A stretch of DNA of 64,000 bases from the NCBI GenBank assembly GCA_942493055.1, contig OW818680.1, forward strand, positions 5,518,001 to 5,582,000, written 5' to 3'. Below the pieces are notes generated by a model. The model did not search any database, was not told the origin of the DNA, and saw nothing but the letters and a program-made list of their open reading frames with translations. This document shows, piece by piece, positions 16,197-26,308 of the stretch (positions within the stretch are counted from its first letter, which is position 1; each line of letters starts with the position of its first letter). This DNA is from CAIZQW01 sp942493055 (GTDB taxonomy: Bacteria > Verrucomicrobiota > Kiritimatiellia > RFP12 > UBA1067). A program made the translations under genes and the position numbers.

Positions 16197-19100
16197 ATGA
16201 AAATAATGTGTCTTGCTAGAATTGGGGTCGGTGCGCTGATGGTGGGCTTGCAGGTGCGTGGAGGAACGCTCTATTGGGATGGCAATGCTACGGGCGCCAC
16301 GGGTAATCCGCCGACTGCAGGTGTTGGCGGCGTGGGTACATGGACATCCGCAGGTCTGCAATGGTGGAATGGCACTGCCTATCAGGCATGGAACGGTGCA
16401 GGCGGCGAGGACATTGCGGACTTTCGTGGTTCGGGTGGAACTGTCACAATCAGCGGAACGGTGAATGTGAGTAACATTAACGTCCGAGTTGCCACAGTCC
16501 CGTTTACAGGTGGAACTGTTAATTTTACGGGATCACCAAGTACTTTTGATACGTTTAATATTTCTGGAACGACATTCGCTTCTGATGCGACCGGATCTGT
16601 CAAACTTCAGGCGACCGGTAGCACCTCAACGATTGTAAATGGTGTTCCGCTCGCGATCTCAGGCGCTACGAGTCTTTCCAGTTTTGAGCTGGCACTCGCC
16701 ACAGACAATAATCCAATCATGCTGGGAAATGCCGGATGTCTGGGCTCGGTTGGCGCTAACGTAAAGCTGACCAAAGGTGTTGCCAATCTGGGATTGAATT
16801 CGGGTGACTCGTTTAGTTTCCGTGCTTGGCTGACCGACTTGGCTGGCGGAACCATGCGTGCCCGTTTTGGCGTTTCGACGTGGAATGGCGCGACAAGCTT
16901 GAGTGCTAATTCCCAGCTCATGACGCGGAATGCTGCTAACGTCAAACTCATTTTCTCCAGCACGGCGACCATCAATCTAAACAGTTATACGCTGAATGTC
17001 ATGCCGGGATCTGCTGCGAGTGGTATCGAACTGAATGGCGTGATTTCTGGCGCTGGCAATATCGCGACGGTCGATAATAAGTTGGGCGGTAGCGATAACG
17101 CATTGGGTGTCGTTGTTTTGGGCGCAGCAAACACTTTTACAGGGACGGCGACAACGACGCTGAACTTGGGGACAATCGCCTTGACGAATGTGAACGCCCT
17201 TCAGAATGCCACACTGAATACGGCGGCTTTGGGTTCGCAGGCAGTCACGTTTGTGGTAGCAGGAAACAATACGTACAACATCGGTGCGCTGACAGGTTCG
17301 GATGATCTGGCCATCGGCGGCAACACGATCAGCGTGGGGAGCAAAGCAGGCGATACGACGTTCAGTGGCGTCATCTCTGGTACCAACGGTAAATTGATCA
17401 AGACGGGCAGTAACAAATTGACGCTCTCAGGAACCAATACATTTTCCGGCGGCGTGGAGATCAACAGCGGAACGCTCACGGTCAATGCGACAGAGACAGC
17501 CGGCACCTCCGGCCCGCTGGGGGCTTCGGGGTCCATTACATTCGGCGGCGGTACGCTGCAATACAGTGCGGCTAATGCTGAGGACTACTCTGCACGGATC
17601 AGCACGGCTGATAGCCAGGCCTTCAAGGTGGATGTCAACGGGCAGACTGTAAGCTTCGCAAGCGCGCTTCAGGGCACCGGCAGCTCGTTGACGTTGTCTG
17701 ACACGGCAGGCGCAGGGACGTTGACCCTCTCCGGCGCGAATACTTATACGGGCAACACCACGATCAACGCGGGTACGCTGGCGCTCGGAGGCAGTGCCTC
17801 GTTGGATGCGGCATCGAGCGTGACGATCGCTGCAGGCGCGACCTTTGATGTTTCGGCTATTTCCACCTACACGTGGGGTGCCAGCGCAGCATTGACGGCG
17901 AGCGGCACGGACTCGTCTGTCGCGACGATCAAGGGTGGCTCGAGCGTTTCCCTGAATGGCCGCCCGATGACGTTGAATTTTGTTCCGACCGGTTTTCTAG
18001 GCGATTCCGGTCATCCTGCTGTGACGATGTCGGCGGGTTCGCTGGATCTCACGGGGAGCACGATTGCCGTGTTCAACAACGGCGGATCACCGCTGGGCGC
18101 GGGAGATTATACGGTGGTCGGCGGCGGGACTGTCACAGGTACAGTTCCGGCTCTTGATGCGGCCAGCGGCGTCGGGAATGGTGTCGGCATGGCGGTCAAT
18201 ACCAGTGCCAGTTTTGTGATCGTCAGTGGCAATCTGGTCTTGCGGGTTGTCAGTTCGCTGCCTGCAGCGACAACGACCCTGGCGCTGAACGCCGGTTTTG
18301 CGTCGCCCTCCACATACGGAGATGCGCTCCAGTTTGATGTGACAGTGACAGGAATCAACCCAACCGGAGATGTTGTACTTAAGAATGGCGGAAGCGCCGG
18401 AACGACGATCGGCTCCGGAACATTGAGCGGCGGCTCCGTGACAATCACGATCACTCCGCTCAACATTCTTGCTGCTACGACGCATGCGGACATCGTGGCC
18501 GTTTATCCCGGCGATGATAACAATGCCGGAAGTGTTTCGTCGCCGCTGACGCAGGTTGTTCAGGCCAAAGCCTTGACCATTCCTGATGCGGTTGCACAGG
18601 GCAAGCTGTATGACGGGACGACTGCCGCGGTGATCGCAGGGACATTGTCGGGCGTTGTCAGCGGGGATACTGTGACATTAAATGCCACGGGCTTTTTTGC
18701 CAGCGTTGGACCAGCCTTGGGGATCGGCGTGACATCCTCGTCAACATTGGGGGGCGCATCCGCATCCAACTATACGCTGACCCAGCCGACCGGCCTGTCG
18801 GCCGATATTCTGACGCGTGCTGTCTGGACTGCGACAGGGGGTGGCCTTTGGAATACGACGGGCAATTGGCTGAGCCATGTGATCGGGGCGGGCAGTGGCG
18901 AGACGGCAGATTTCAGCACGTTGGACATCACGAGCGATACAACCGTTAATCTCGATTCGGCCCGTATCATCGGTACGCTCGTCTTTGGTGACACGGATAT
19001 TGGTTCGGCTGCTGGCTGGACGCTGGCCAACAACAGTGTTGCAGGCAATACGCTCACGCTGGCGGGCACAACGCCGAGGGTTTCGGTTAACGCGCTGGGG

Positions 19101-21845
19101 ACTGGCAAGGATGCGACGATATCTGCAGTTGTCGCTGGCAGTGACGGGTTGACGAAGGATGGCACAGGTACATTGGCACTGAGTGGTGCGAATACTTATA
19201 GCGGTGAGACGGTGATCAGCAACGGCACGATTAAGGCAGCTCATGGTGCTGCGCTTGGTTCCAATGCGGCGGGGACGACGGTTCAACCCGGGGCGACGCT
19301 GGACCTGAATGCGCAGAATCTTGGTACAGAGGTGATCTCAATCTCTGGCACAGGCGTTGCCAATGCCGGAGCACTCGTTAACAGCTCTGAAACGCCCCAA
19401 ATTAATGCGCTTGGACGACTTTCTTTGGTTGACAACGCTTCGATTGGCGGTGTTGGCCGGTGGGATCTGCGTAATTCAACCCCAACGCTGAACTTGAATG
19501 GGTACACGTTGACCAAGGTTGGCACAAATTATGTTGCTTTCGTTGGAGCTGCTCTTACGCCGGGTGCGGGTGCTATCGATGTTTCCCAAGGTGTTTTCTC
19601 CATTCAGACAACCACGACTTTGAACGGAAGTTCAGCTAACACGTTCACCGTACGGAATGCAGCGATGCTGGATTTGTATCAGTCTGGAACGTGGACGGCG
19701 CCGACCTGGTCGCTGATTCTTGAAGGTGGATCGACTCTCCAGTCCTCAGCGGGTACGGCTATCTGGGCCGGTCCAGTGACTCTGAACGGAAGCTCGACTT
19801 TCGGCGGGGACGCAGGACTGACAATGAATGGCGCAATCACAGGCGCGAGCGGTTCTCTCACCAAGACAGGTGCCGGGACATTGACATTGGGCAGTACCCC
19901 CGGCTCCAACACATACGGGGGCAATACGACATGGGCATCCGCCTTTATCTTGGCGTTGGGAGCGAACGACCAGATACCTGATGCATCGACGTTGGTCTTT
20001 AACGCTGCAAGCGGGGCCATGTATTTCAATTTGCTGGGGTATTCAGAGACCGTCGCTGGGATCAGTGATACTACCGGTAGTGGCATCATCCAAATTGAGC
20101 AGGCGGGGACGGGTAAAGCGGCGACCTTCCTCACTGTCAATGCCGTCAACGATTGCAGTTTCAACGGACAGATTCGTAATTCATATACTGGCACAACCGG
20201 TCCTTTGGGGTTGACAAAGACGGGTGCCGGTAAACTGACGCTGTCGGGCGGTAATATTAAGTATACTGGCGCGACGACGGTCAGCGAAGGGACGTTGGTT
20301 TTGTCCGATACGACTGCGTTTGCCAGCGACATTACAGACGATGCCGTACTTGAGCTGAGCATCGGCTCCTCATGGACCCTGGCGAAAACAATCAGCGGCA
20401 CGGGCCAGTTGATCAAGAGCGGCTCAGGTGTGCTGTTCCTTTCCGGTGCGAACAGTTATTCGGGGGGCACGACGATCGACGCAGGCAAGATCGTATTGTC
20501 GAGTGCCGGTGCTGTTGGCTCCTCCGGTACAATCTCGATGAACGGCGGCACGTTACAGTTTTCCGCTGCGAATACGAGCGACTACAGTGCCACACGTCTG
20601 TTGCTGGAGGATGGCAAGACCGCGACGTTCGATACGGCAGGGCAGTCCGTCTTGTTTGCAAGCCCTCTGATTACCGGAAGTGCTGCGACTGCTGGTTTGG
20701 CCAAGAGCGGCGGCGGAACATTGACGTTAAGCGCAGCGAATACATACAAGGGGCTGACCACGGTTGCTGGTGGCGTGTTGCGTATTCAGCATGCCGAGGC
20801 ACTGGGGACGACGGATGCTGGCGTTACGGTTGCGAGTGGCATACGTGTCGAGCTGGTCGGTTTGACGGTTGTTGGTGAAGCGATTACGCTGAATGGCGGT
20901 GACGGTGGTAACTATTGGGGCCCGTTGCAGAGTGCCAGCGGGACGAGCGAATGGCAAGGTCCTGTCACGATTGCCGTGGCGGGTAGTCGTATTGGTGTCA
21001 ACACCGGCACTTTCACCGTCTCCGGCGTGATTGACAGCGGTGAGAATATTACGGGCGCTTTGTTCCGTCCGAACACCGGCACCTTGGTGCTTTCCGCCAC
21101 CAACACCTATCTGGGCGATACGACCGTGATCTGCGGCGTCGGAGGGCTTGTGCAGCTTGCCGGCGGAGTGAACCGACTGCCGATTACGACCAAGCTGATC
21201 TTTGGTGGATCGGCCACATCTGGCCTGCTCGATCTGAACGGTCAGGATCAGGAGGTTGTCGGACTCTCCGTGAACAGCGGGACGGCCAATGAAATCAGGT
21301 CGGTCGCAGCCCAGGCGATTTTGACAATCAATACGACCAACGGGGCGCCGTCGACCTTCTCCGGCAAGATCACGCAGAATGTAGTGCTCGTCAAGAAGGG
21401 CATTGAGAGCCTGACCCTTTCCGGCGCGAATACCTACAGTGGCGGCACAATCGTCAGCAACGGAACACTCCGTGTTGCCAGTGCCTTGGTTTTGCCTGTA
21501 GCGGGCGCCGTCACGTTGGCAGCAGATGGCACCTTGGATCTTGCGGGCACCTCCCCGATCGCGACTCCTGTGACTGTTGCATCCTTGACGAGTTCAGGCG
21601 GTCTCTTGCACCTATCCACGCTAGACCGTCTCCAAGTGACCGGCAATATGGCCGGGGCACTCCGGCTGAGCCTGAGTGACCCTGAACTTCTAACACATGG
21701 GGTCACGTATGTTGTTGCGCAATTCGCTGGCACGCCGCCCGAGTCTGTGACGCTGGAGGGTGCTGCCTATCCGTGGGCAGCCAAGGTGGTCATAGGAGAG
21801 ATTCGTATCGTCAAGATAGCCGGGACATGCGTCAGCTTCTTCTAG
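16197..21845 (+). CDS. Giant secreted beta-strand-repeat protein
   Basis: An 1,882-residue exported protein. The second ATG (16197) is preferred because AAAGGA lies eight bases upstream; the ATG at 16191 would be only two bases away. A signal peptide (KIMCLARIGVGALMVGLQVRG) leads to long Gly/Thr/Ser/Asn-rich beta structure. At least eight copies of the autotransporter-associated strand repeat are visible, each like GTLTLSGANTYTGNTTINAG. A YDG-type module (AQGKLYDGTTAAVIAGTL) sits near residue 800. It ends in CVSFF with no recognisable beta-barrel, so the export route is not the classical autotransporter one. An adhesin or polysaccharide-binding role is inferred. It is flanked by carbohydrate genes on both sides. 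Confidence 0.8.
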   Translation: MKIMCLARIGVGALMVGLQVRGGTLYWDGNATGATGNPPTAGVGGVGTWTSAGLQWWNGTAYQAWNGAGGEDIADFRGSGGTVTISGTVNVSNINVRVATVPFTGGTVNFTGSPSTFDTFNISGTTFASDATGSVKLQATGSTSTIVNGVPLAISGATSLSSFELALATDNNPIMLGNAGCLGSVGANVKLTKGVANLGLNSGDSFSFRAWLTDLAGGTMRARFGVSTWNGATSLSANSQLMTRNAANVKLIFSSTATINLNSYTLNVMPGSAASGIELNGVISGAGNIATVDNKLGGSDNALGVVVLGAANTFTGTATTTLNLGTIALTNVNALQNATLNTAALGSQAVTFVVAGNNTYNIGALTGSDDLAIGGNTISVGSKAGDTTFSGVISGTNGKLIKTGSNKLTLSGTNTFSGGVEINSGTLTVNATETAGTSGPLGASGSITFGGGTLQYSAANAEDYSARISTADSQAFKVDVNGQTVSFASALQGTGSSLTLSDTAGAGTLTLSGANTYTGNTTINAGTLALGGSASLDAASSVTIAAGATFDVSAISTYTWGASAALTASGTDSSVATIKGGSSVSLNGRPMTLNFVPTGFLGDSGHPAVTMSAGSLDLTGSTIAVFNNGGSPLGAGDYTVVGGGTVTGTVPALDAASGVGNGVGMAVNTSASFVIVSGNLVLRVVSSLPAATTTLALNAGFASPSTYGDALQFDVTVTGINPTGDVVLKNGGSAGTTIGSGTLSGGSVTITITPLNILAATTHADIVAVYPGDDNNAGSVSSPLTQVVQAKALTIPDAVAQGKLYDGTTAAVIAGTLSGVVSGDTVTLNATGFFASVGPALGIGVTSSSTLGGASASNYTLTQPTGLSADILTRAVWTATGGGLWNTTGNWLSHVIGAGSGETADFSTLDITSDTTVNLDSARIIGTLVFGDTDIGSAAGWTLANNSVAGNTLTLAGTTPRVSVNALGTGKDATISAVVAGSDGLTKDGTGTLALSGANTYSGETVISNGTIKAAHGAALGSNAAGTTVQPGATLDLNAQNLGTEVISISGTGVANAGALVNSSETPQINALGRLSLVDNASIGGVGRWDLRNSTPTLNLNGYTLTKVGTNYVAFVGAALTPGAGAIDVSQGVFSIQTTTTLNGSSANTFTVRNAAMLDLYQSGTWTAPTWSLILEGGSTLQSSAGTAIWAGPVTLNGSSTFGGDAGLTMNGAITGASGSLTKTGAGTLTLGSTPGSNTYGGNTTWASAFILALGANDQIPDASTLVFNAASGAMYFNLLGYSETVAGISDTTGSGIIQIEQAGTGKAATFLTVNAVNDCSFNGQIRNSYTGTTGPLGLTKTGAGKLTLSGGNIKYTGATTVSEGTLVLSDTTAFASDITDDAVLELSIGSSWTLAKTISGTGQLIKSGSGVLFLSGANSYSGGTTIDAGKIVLSSAGAVGSSGTISMNGGTLQFSAANTSDYSATRLLLEDGKTATFDTAGQSVLFASPLITGSAATAGLAKSGGGTLTLSAANTYKGLTTVAGGVLRIQHAEALGTTDAGVTVASGIRVELVGLTVVGEAITLNGGDGGNYWGPLQSASGTSEWQGPVTIAVAGSRIGVNTGTFTVSGVIDSGENITGALFRPNTGTLVLSATNTYLGDTTVICGVGGLVQLAGGVNRLPITTKLIFGGSATSGLLDLNGQDQEVVGLSVNSGTANEIRSVAAQAILTINTTNGAPSTFSGKITQNVVLVKKGIESLTLSGANTYSGGTIVSNGTLRVASALVLPVAGAVTLAADGTLDLAGTSPIATPVTVASLTSSGGLLHLSTLDRLQVTGNMAGALRLSLSDPELLTHGVTYVVAQFAGTPPESVTLEGAAYPWAAKVVIGEIRIVKIAGTCVSFF

Positions 21846-21895
21846 CAGAGAAGATGGGGTGCAACGGGTGGGGGCAGCGCGGTGTGGAGCGTGCG

Positions 21896-23413
21896 TTACT
21901 CGCTGGCGTAGCAGCCACGGGCGCGGTTGGCGGGCGGATATGGCACGCCATCAATGTCAGCTGGAACGCACTGCAGGGCACGCGTCGCGCCACGTGCTGG
22001 CGAGCCTGACTGGAGGCGATAGTCATTCGTGGCTGGAGTGCGAAAGAGCGGATCGCCCGTGGTCGCCTGAGCGCCCATACACTTCTTGGCGTCGATGAAA
22101 TGGCAACTCTCCACATGCAGCCCGGGCTTTTCACCAGCGTCAAACTGGCTCATGCTCGGAAAGAGGCTGTTGACGACCCACACGTCAGTCGGGGCGAAAC
22201 CCGCGCGCCACAGCCAAGGCTGGTTGGCGATTGTGATATGAAAAAATAACGCGTTTTCCATCACCTCCGAATACTGGCTGTACATCACTGTGTCGGCCCT
22301 CTCGAACAGGACGTTGACGAAGGCGGCGTTGCGCAGGCGTATTCCGAAGAGGCCCTGGGACAAGCACTCAAATCCGCGCACGTTGTAGAGGATCACATCT
22401 TCGCACCAGTTGGGCGCCACTGCATGAGCCTGGTGGAAATCGGGGTGCGCGCCGGTCTTCCCGGGGTTGATGTCGCGACACGAACTATTGACAACCAACT
22501 TGTTGCCGCCGGTCCATGCGTCGGACGTGATGGTGTCGAGCGCATGGTTTCGGATCAGCTCGGCTGTCGGACCGTTGCCCATTTCAGTCGTCACGCCTCC
22601 GGTGACATACGCGACGTACCGGTTGCCGAACGTCTGCGCGCCAGCGGCCCAGCGGCCCTTCTTGTTGTAAGCCTTGCAGTTGTCGAGCCAGACCGCATGT
22701 GTGCCGTTCTCCCCCGTGAGGATCGACGTGTACGTGCTCTCGATGTCGCAGAAGAGCGTGACTCCGCGCCAGAGCAGGCGCTGGGTGCTGGGCCTGCCTG
22801 GCCCCACTTCAACCGCGTCGCGCGAAACACCGGGAGCTGCCTGGATCGTGGTCCAGTAGGGCTGGCTCGATCCTCCATTCAGCGCGTCGCTTGCGTAGCT
22901 GCCGGGCTTCAGATTGATTGTGCCGCCAGAGGGTGTGTGCTTGATTGCCTGAGCCAAGGTGCGCCACGGCGCGGCAGCTGTGCCAAGGCCGTTATCGTCT
23001 CCGTGAACGCTGTCGACCCAGTTGGTTTGCGCGACTGTCAGTGTGCCGCGTGCGTTCGCGTAGAGTGTCAGCGGCGGCAAGTCGTAGCTCTCGTGTCCAC
23101 CAGCCAGCGGGATTGCACGCGCTTCGAGCGTTATGAGACCGTCAGGGATCTTGGCGGCATCCAGCAGGCACCAGAACTCCCAGACGCCAGACTGGCTGTT
23201 GAGCGTAGGCTGCTCAGCGGTGTGCGCCAATTTCCCGTCGATGCGGAACTCGACTTTGACGCCCTCCGTGTGAAACGCGCAGACGCCAGGCTGGAAGCGT
23301 CCCGTGAAGGTTTGGTCCGGCACGACATCCCAGCGCGCGACCGGACGCACGGCAGAGGCTGTACATGCGACGAGCGAGAGAAGCGTCGCCAAAGAGAGAT
23401 TCGTTATATTCAT
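21896..23413 (-). CDS. Secreted right-handed beta-helix protein
   Basis: A 505-residue exported protein with signal peptide MNITNLSLATLLSLVACTASA. An N-terminal beta-sandwich (about 25-130) precedes WVDSVHGDDNGLGTAAAPWRTLAQAI, the opening typical of DUF1565-type parallel beta-helix proteins. Many short turns with Asn and Gly follow (LDNCKAYNKKGRW, VLFERADTVMYSQYSEV). Such folds occur in polysaccharide lyases and glycosidases. No catalytic set could be assigned. It is the last gene of the locus B operon, 22 bases after a GH106 gene. Confidence 0.75.
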   Translation of the reverse strand: MNITNLSLATLLSLVACTASAVRPVARWDVVPDQTFTGRFQPGVCAFHTEGVKVEFRIDGKLAHTAEQPTLNSQSGVWEFWCLLDAAKIPDGLITLEARAIPLAGGHESYDLPPLTLYANARGTLTVAQTNWVDSVHGDDNGLGTAAAPWRTLAQAIKHTPSGGTINLKPGSYASDALNGGSSQPYWTTIQAAPGVSRDAVEVGPGRPSTQRLLWRGVTLFCDIESTYTSILTGENGTHAVWLDNCKAYNKKGRWAAGAQTFGNRYVAYVTGGVTTEMGNGPTAELIRNHALDTITSDAWTGGNKLVVNSSCRDINPGKTGAHPDFHQAHAVAPNWCEDVILYNVRGFECLSQGLFGIRLRNAAFVNVLFERADTVMYSQYSEVMENALFFHITIANQPWLWRAGFAPTDVWVVNSLFPSMSQFDAGEKPGLHVESCHFIDAKKCMGAQATTGDPLFRTPATNDYRLQSGSPARGATRALQCVPADIDGVPYPPANRARGCYASE

Positions 23414-23435
23414 CGTTGGTTTTTCCTTACGGCAG

Positions 23436-26225
23436 CTAGTGGCTGTTGAAAATGATGCGCACAGGGCCCATTAAGCCTGATGGCTGCAGCAGATCGGCGG
23501 AGGCGAATCCCTGGAAGTTTTTCAGAGTCCGCTTTCCCTTTTCGTACTGCAGATTGCATTGGGTGATACGCTCCTCCGGGGGCAGCGCGGCATCGCCCAC
23601 GAGCCGGTTGGCCCAGGGATTGGTCACCTCGATCTCCAACTCATTTTTACCCGCTCTTAAAGCGCCTGTCAGTTCAACCTTCCAGGGCGCGGTCCAGACA
23701 ATCCCAAGATCGTTGCCATTCAAGCGCACCTGCGCCAAGGCCGCAACGTTGCCCAACTCCAGCCAGGCTGTGCCATTGGCCTTCGCTGCTGGGATCTCAA
23801 CTGTTTTGCGGTAGGTCGCTGTACCCGAGAAATAGTTGATACTCTTGTCGGGGTGCTGTGTCCAGTCGATCAGCGTATCAAAGTGCGCCTTCTCCGGTGC
23901 GCCGCGTCCAGGCATAAAGCTGACCTCCCAGGCATTGGTTAAAGCGATCTCTCCCGTTATCACGGCCGGAGGCACTGCTGGGCAAGGCTGGCCCGCTTTT
24001 CTGAAGAGGACAAAGAGAGCGCCCTGCTCCGGCAATTCCAGCGTCAGGCAGGTCCGTCCGTCGGCCAGCGACTGCCAGCCCTTTGCTGCAATCATCTTTC
24101 CGGTGACCGGGTCCCACAGTTCCGGCTGCATCCCCTTCACGCGGAAACGACATTCGCCCTTGCCGGTCCCGACCACAAAGTAGATGTCTGTTTGGCCGTC
24201 ACGCCGGTGCGTGTATTCAAAGGGCCCCTCAAAATCGGGCATCATGTTCTTGGCTTTCAGCGCCTGCTCCAGCGTCGGGCTTCCAGTCCAGAGCTGCTCA
24301 CCCAGCTTTCTAACCTCGGCATCATGGGTTGCGGCATCAGCCGCTGCTCCTGGCACCTTCAACGGAAGTCGCTTGCCGAACACCACTGCGGCCCCGGACG
24401 TTTTGAGTTCCTCGATTTTACGCAGGGCAGGAAGCGAAACCTGCTCCTCTTCCAGATCGACAACGAGCACGCGATAGCTCATGCCGTCGGGAAGCACAAT
24501 GTCGCCATTCTTCACGCTTGCCCGCTCCAGCAGCACCTCGCTGTTGATCACGTCATAGCCACGCCCTTGTGGCAGTTCCATCGTTGCTCGGTCGCTCCAC
24601 TTCGTGGTAAAACGTCCCCAGTGCTGGTAGGGGACATCCCCTGTAAACGTGCAGACATCGGCCACGAAAAGGCCCTGCTGTAAAAGATACTGGCATCTTC
24701 CGAGATATGCGAGAAAGGGCTTGGCTTGTTCAAACCAGGTCACGTTAGGATTGATGTGGGTGCCCGCGAAGTATTCGCTGCCGGGCTTGCCGAATTTATT
24801 GGGTGAGCAGGTGAAGGTGTGCCAGACCAAGTGGTTCGCCCCGTCGAGGAAAGCTTCGTCTCCGCTGTGCTTGAGTAGCGCCGGATAGGGTGTCCAGTGG
24901 TACGTCATGTGTGTGAACGCTTCGACCGCAGCCAGACGTTTGCCGTAGATGTGCGCGGCATTGGCCGGCGCGCGACTGAGCTGCCGTCCGTTCCGGTTCG
25001 CGTTTCCAGTGTACCAGAACTCGCCCTGCGGCATGTCGGTCCGCGCCAGAAACGCCAACTGGTCAGCCTCGCCGAAGACAGCGGGATTGCGGACCCACGG
25101 CCCGCCGGACTCGGCATGCCACTTCAATCCGTTCGCGTGGCTCAGCCGCATCAGGGTGCCGTAGAAATTGTCTCGGAAGCAGTCGTTGCGCGCCCGCCTG
25201 TAATCAGTCACGAACGCCTGTGATGCCGCTTCGCTTTTTACCGTGAACCCCGCCATCACCGGCAGCCACGAGCGTATCGCGTAACCGCGGTATTTCTGGA
25301 ACTCCTGCTCGAAATCCCCGGTCCAGGTCGGCACGGCTCCTTCCCAGCTCACGCTGTAGAAATGGGTCAGGGTTTTTCCCGCCAGAGGCCCTGCATCCGC
25401 GATGATCGCTTTCCCCATGCGATTGAAGTGGCCCTCAACCGCCTTGGGGTCGAGCACGTCGACGTCATATTCGTGGCCATCAAGGGTGGTGGAGCCGAAG
25501 CGCACCAGTGCCCACTGTCCCTCCGGCACCTGCCATGCAAGACGACCCTTTGCGTCTATTTTGCCAGTCAGGTCCACCACCTCCAGCGCCGTCTGTTTCT
25601 GGACCTCAATCTGTCCATCAATCCGCTTGCCGGATGTGGCTTTCATGGTGTAGACGCCATCCCCCGCATTCAGCCACTTCATGCCATTCGTGATTGCGGT
25701 GCCGTCGTATTTGACTGCGAACAGTGCTACGTCCCAGTAATGTTTCAGCTCCGGTTTTGTCAGAACGGTTTTCAACGCCGCGCCGCCTGCCAGCGGTATG
25801 GTCTGAAAAATCAGCCGCTTGGGGGCGTCGGCTCCGACCGGCCACGGACCCTTTAAAGCGCCCGCGCAACTGCTGAGGTTGACGCTGACCTCCAGCCCGA
25901 CCCGCGCAGCCTCCTGGATGCCGAACTTGAGCAGGGCCCGCCACTCGTCGCTCATGCACTCCATGGCTGGCGGCGGCATCACCACATGCCGCGTGTCATC
26001 ATGGTACCCGCGCGCGTCAAACATCAGCAACCCGCCAAACCCTACGCGCTGCATAGCCTCCAGGTCGCGGGTGATCGTCTCCTTGTCAACATGCCCGTTG
26101 AGCCACCACCAGTATGCCCAGGGACGTGCCTTGACAGGTACGTCCGTGAAATGATCCTCCATCTCAGTGGCTGTGCTGCCCCAGGCCATGCACACCAGAA
26201 TCAGCCCTAAAATGATTTTTTTCAT
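23436..26225 (-). CDS. GH106-type glycosidase
   Basis: A 929-residue exported enzyme. The start at 26225 has AAGAG seven bases upstream and yields signal peptide MKKIILGLILVCMAWGSTA; an ATG at 26246 lacks a ribosome site. The family opening WAYWWWLNGHVDKETITRDL is clear. VSWEG near residue 291 corresponds to the DSWE segment of the GH106 at 10043, and HAESGGPWVRNP and TDMPQGEFWYTG match the barrel. A GH2-like sugar-binding sandwich lies at about 795-925. It is co-directional with the sulfatase upstream (84-base gap) and the beta-helix gene downstream. Confidence 0.82.
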   Translation of the reverse strand: MKKIILGLILVCMAWGSTATEMEDHFTDVPVKARPWAYWWWLNGHVDKETITRDLEAMQRVGFGGLLMFDARGYHDDTRHVVMPPPAMECMSDEWRALLKFGIQEAARVGLEVSVNLSSCAGALKGPWPVGADAPKRLIFQTIPLAGGAALKTVLTKPELKHYWDVALFAVKYDGTAITNGMKWLNAGDGVYTMKATSGKRIDGQIEVQKQTALEVVDLTGKIDAKGRLAWQVPEGQWALVRFGSTTLDGHEYDVDVLDPKAVEGHFNRMGKAIIADAGPLAGKTLTHFYSVSWEGAVPTWTGDFEQEFQKYRGYAIRSWLPVMAGFTVKSEAASQAFVTDYRRARNDCFRDNFYGTLMRLSHANGLKWHAESGGPWVRNPAVFGEADQLAFLARTDMPQGEFWYTGNANRNGRQLSRAPANAAHIYGKRLAAVEAFTHMTYHWTPYPALLKHSGDEAFLDGANHLVWHTFTCSPNKFGKPGSEYFAGTHINPNVTWFEQAKPFLAYLGRCQYLLQQGLFVADVCTFTGDVPYQHWGRFTTKWSDRATMELPQGRGYDVINSEVLLERASVKNGDIVLPDGMSYRVLVVDLEEEQVSLPALRKIEELKTSGAAVVFGKRLPLKVPGAAADAATHDAEVRKLGEQLWTGSPTLEQALKAKNMMPDFEGPFEYTHRRDGQTDIYFVVGTGKGECRFRVKGMQPELWDPVTGKMIAAKGWQSLADGRTCLTLELPEQGALFVLFRKAGQPCPAVPPAVITGEIALTNAWEVSFMPGRGAPEKAHFDTLIDWTQHPDKSINYFSGTATYRKTVEIPAAKANGTAWLELGNVAALAQVRLNGNDLGIVWTAPWKVELTGALRAGKNELEIEVTNPWANRLVGDAALPPEERITQCNLQYEKGKRTLKNFQGFASADLLQPSGLMGPVRIIFNSH

Positions 26226-26308
26226 AGAACGCTCTTGAGTCGCCATAATGATGTGACTTTGTTGTCTAAGGGAAGGTTAGAGGTGGGGGTGCTCGGTTCT
26301 TCATGAGT

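Noticed and set aside
22424..23449. 341-codon plus-strand open frame
   Set aside because: It is antisense to the beta-helix gene, with no signal peptide or recognisable domain.
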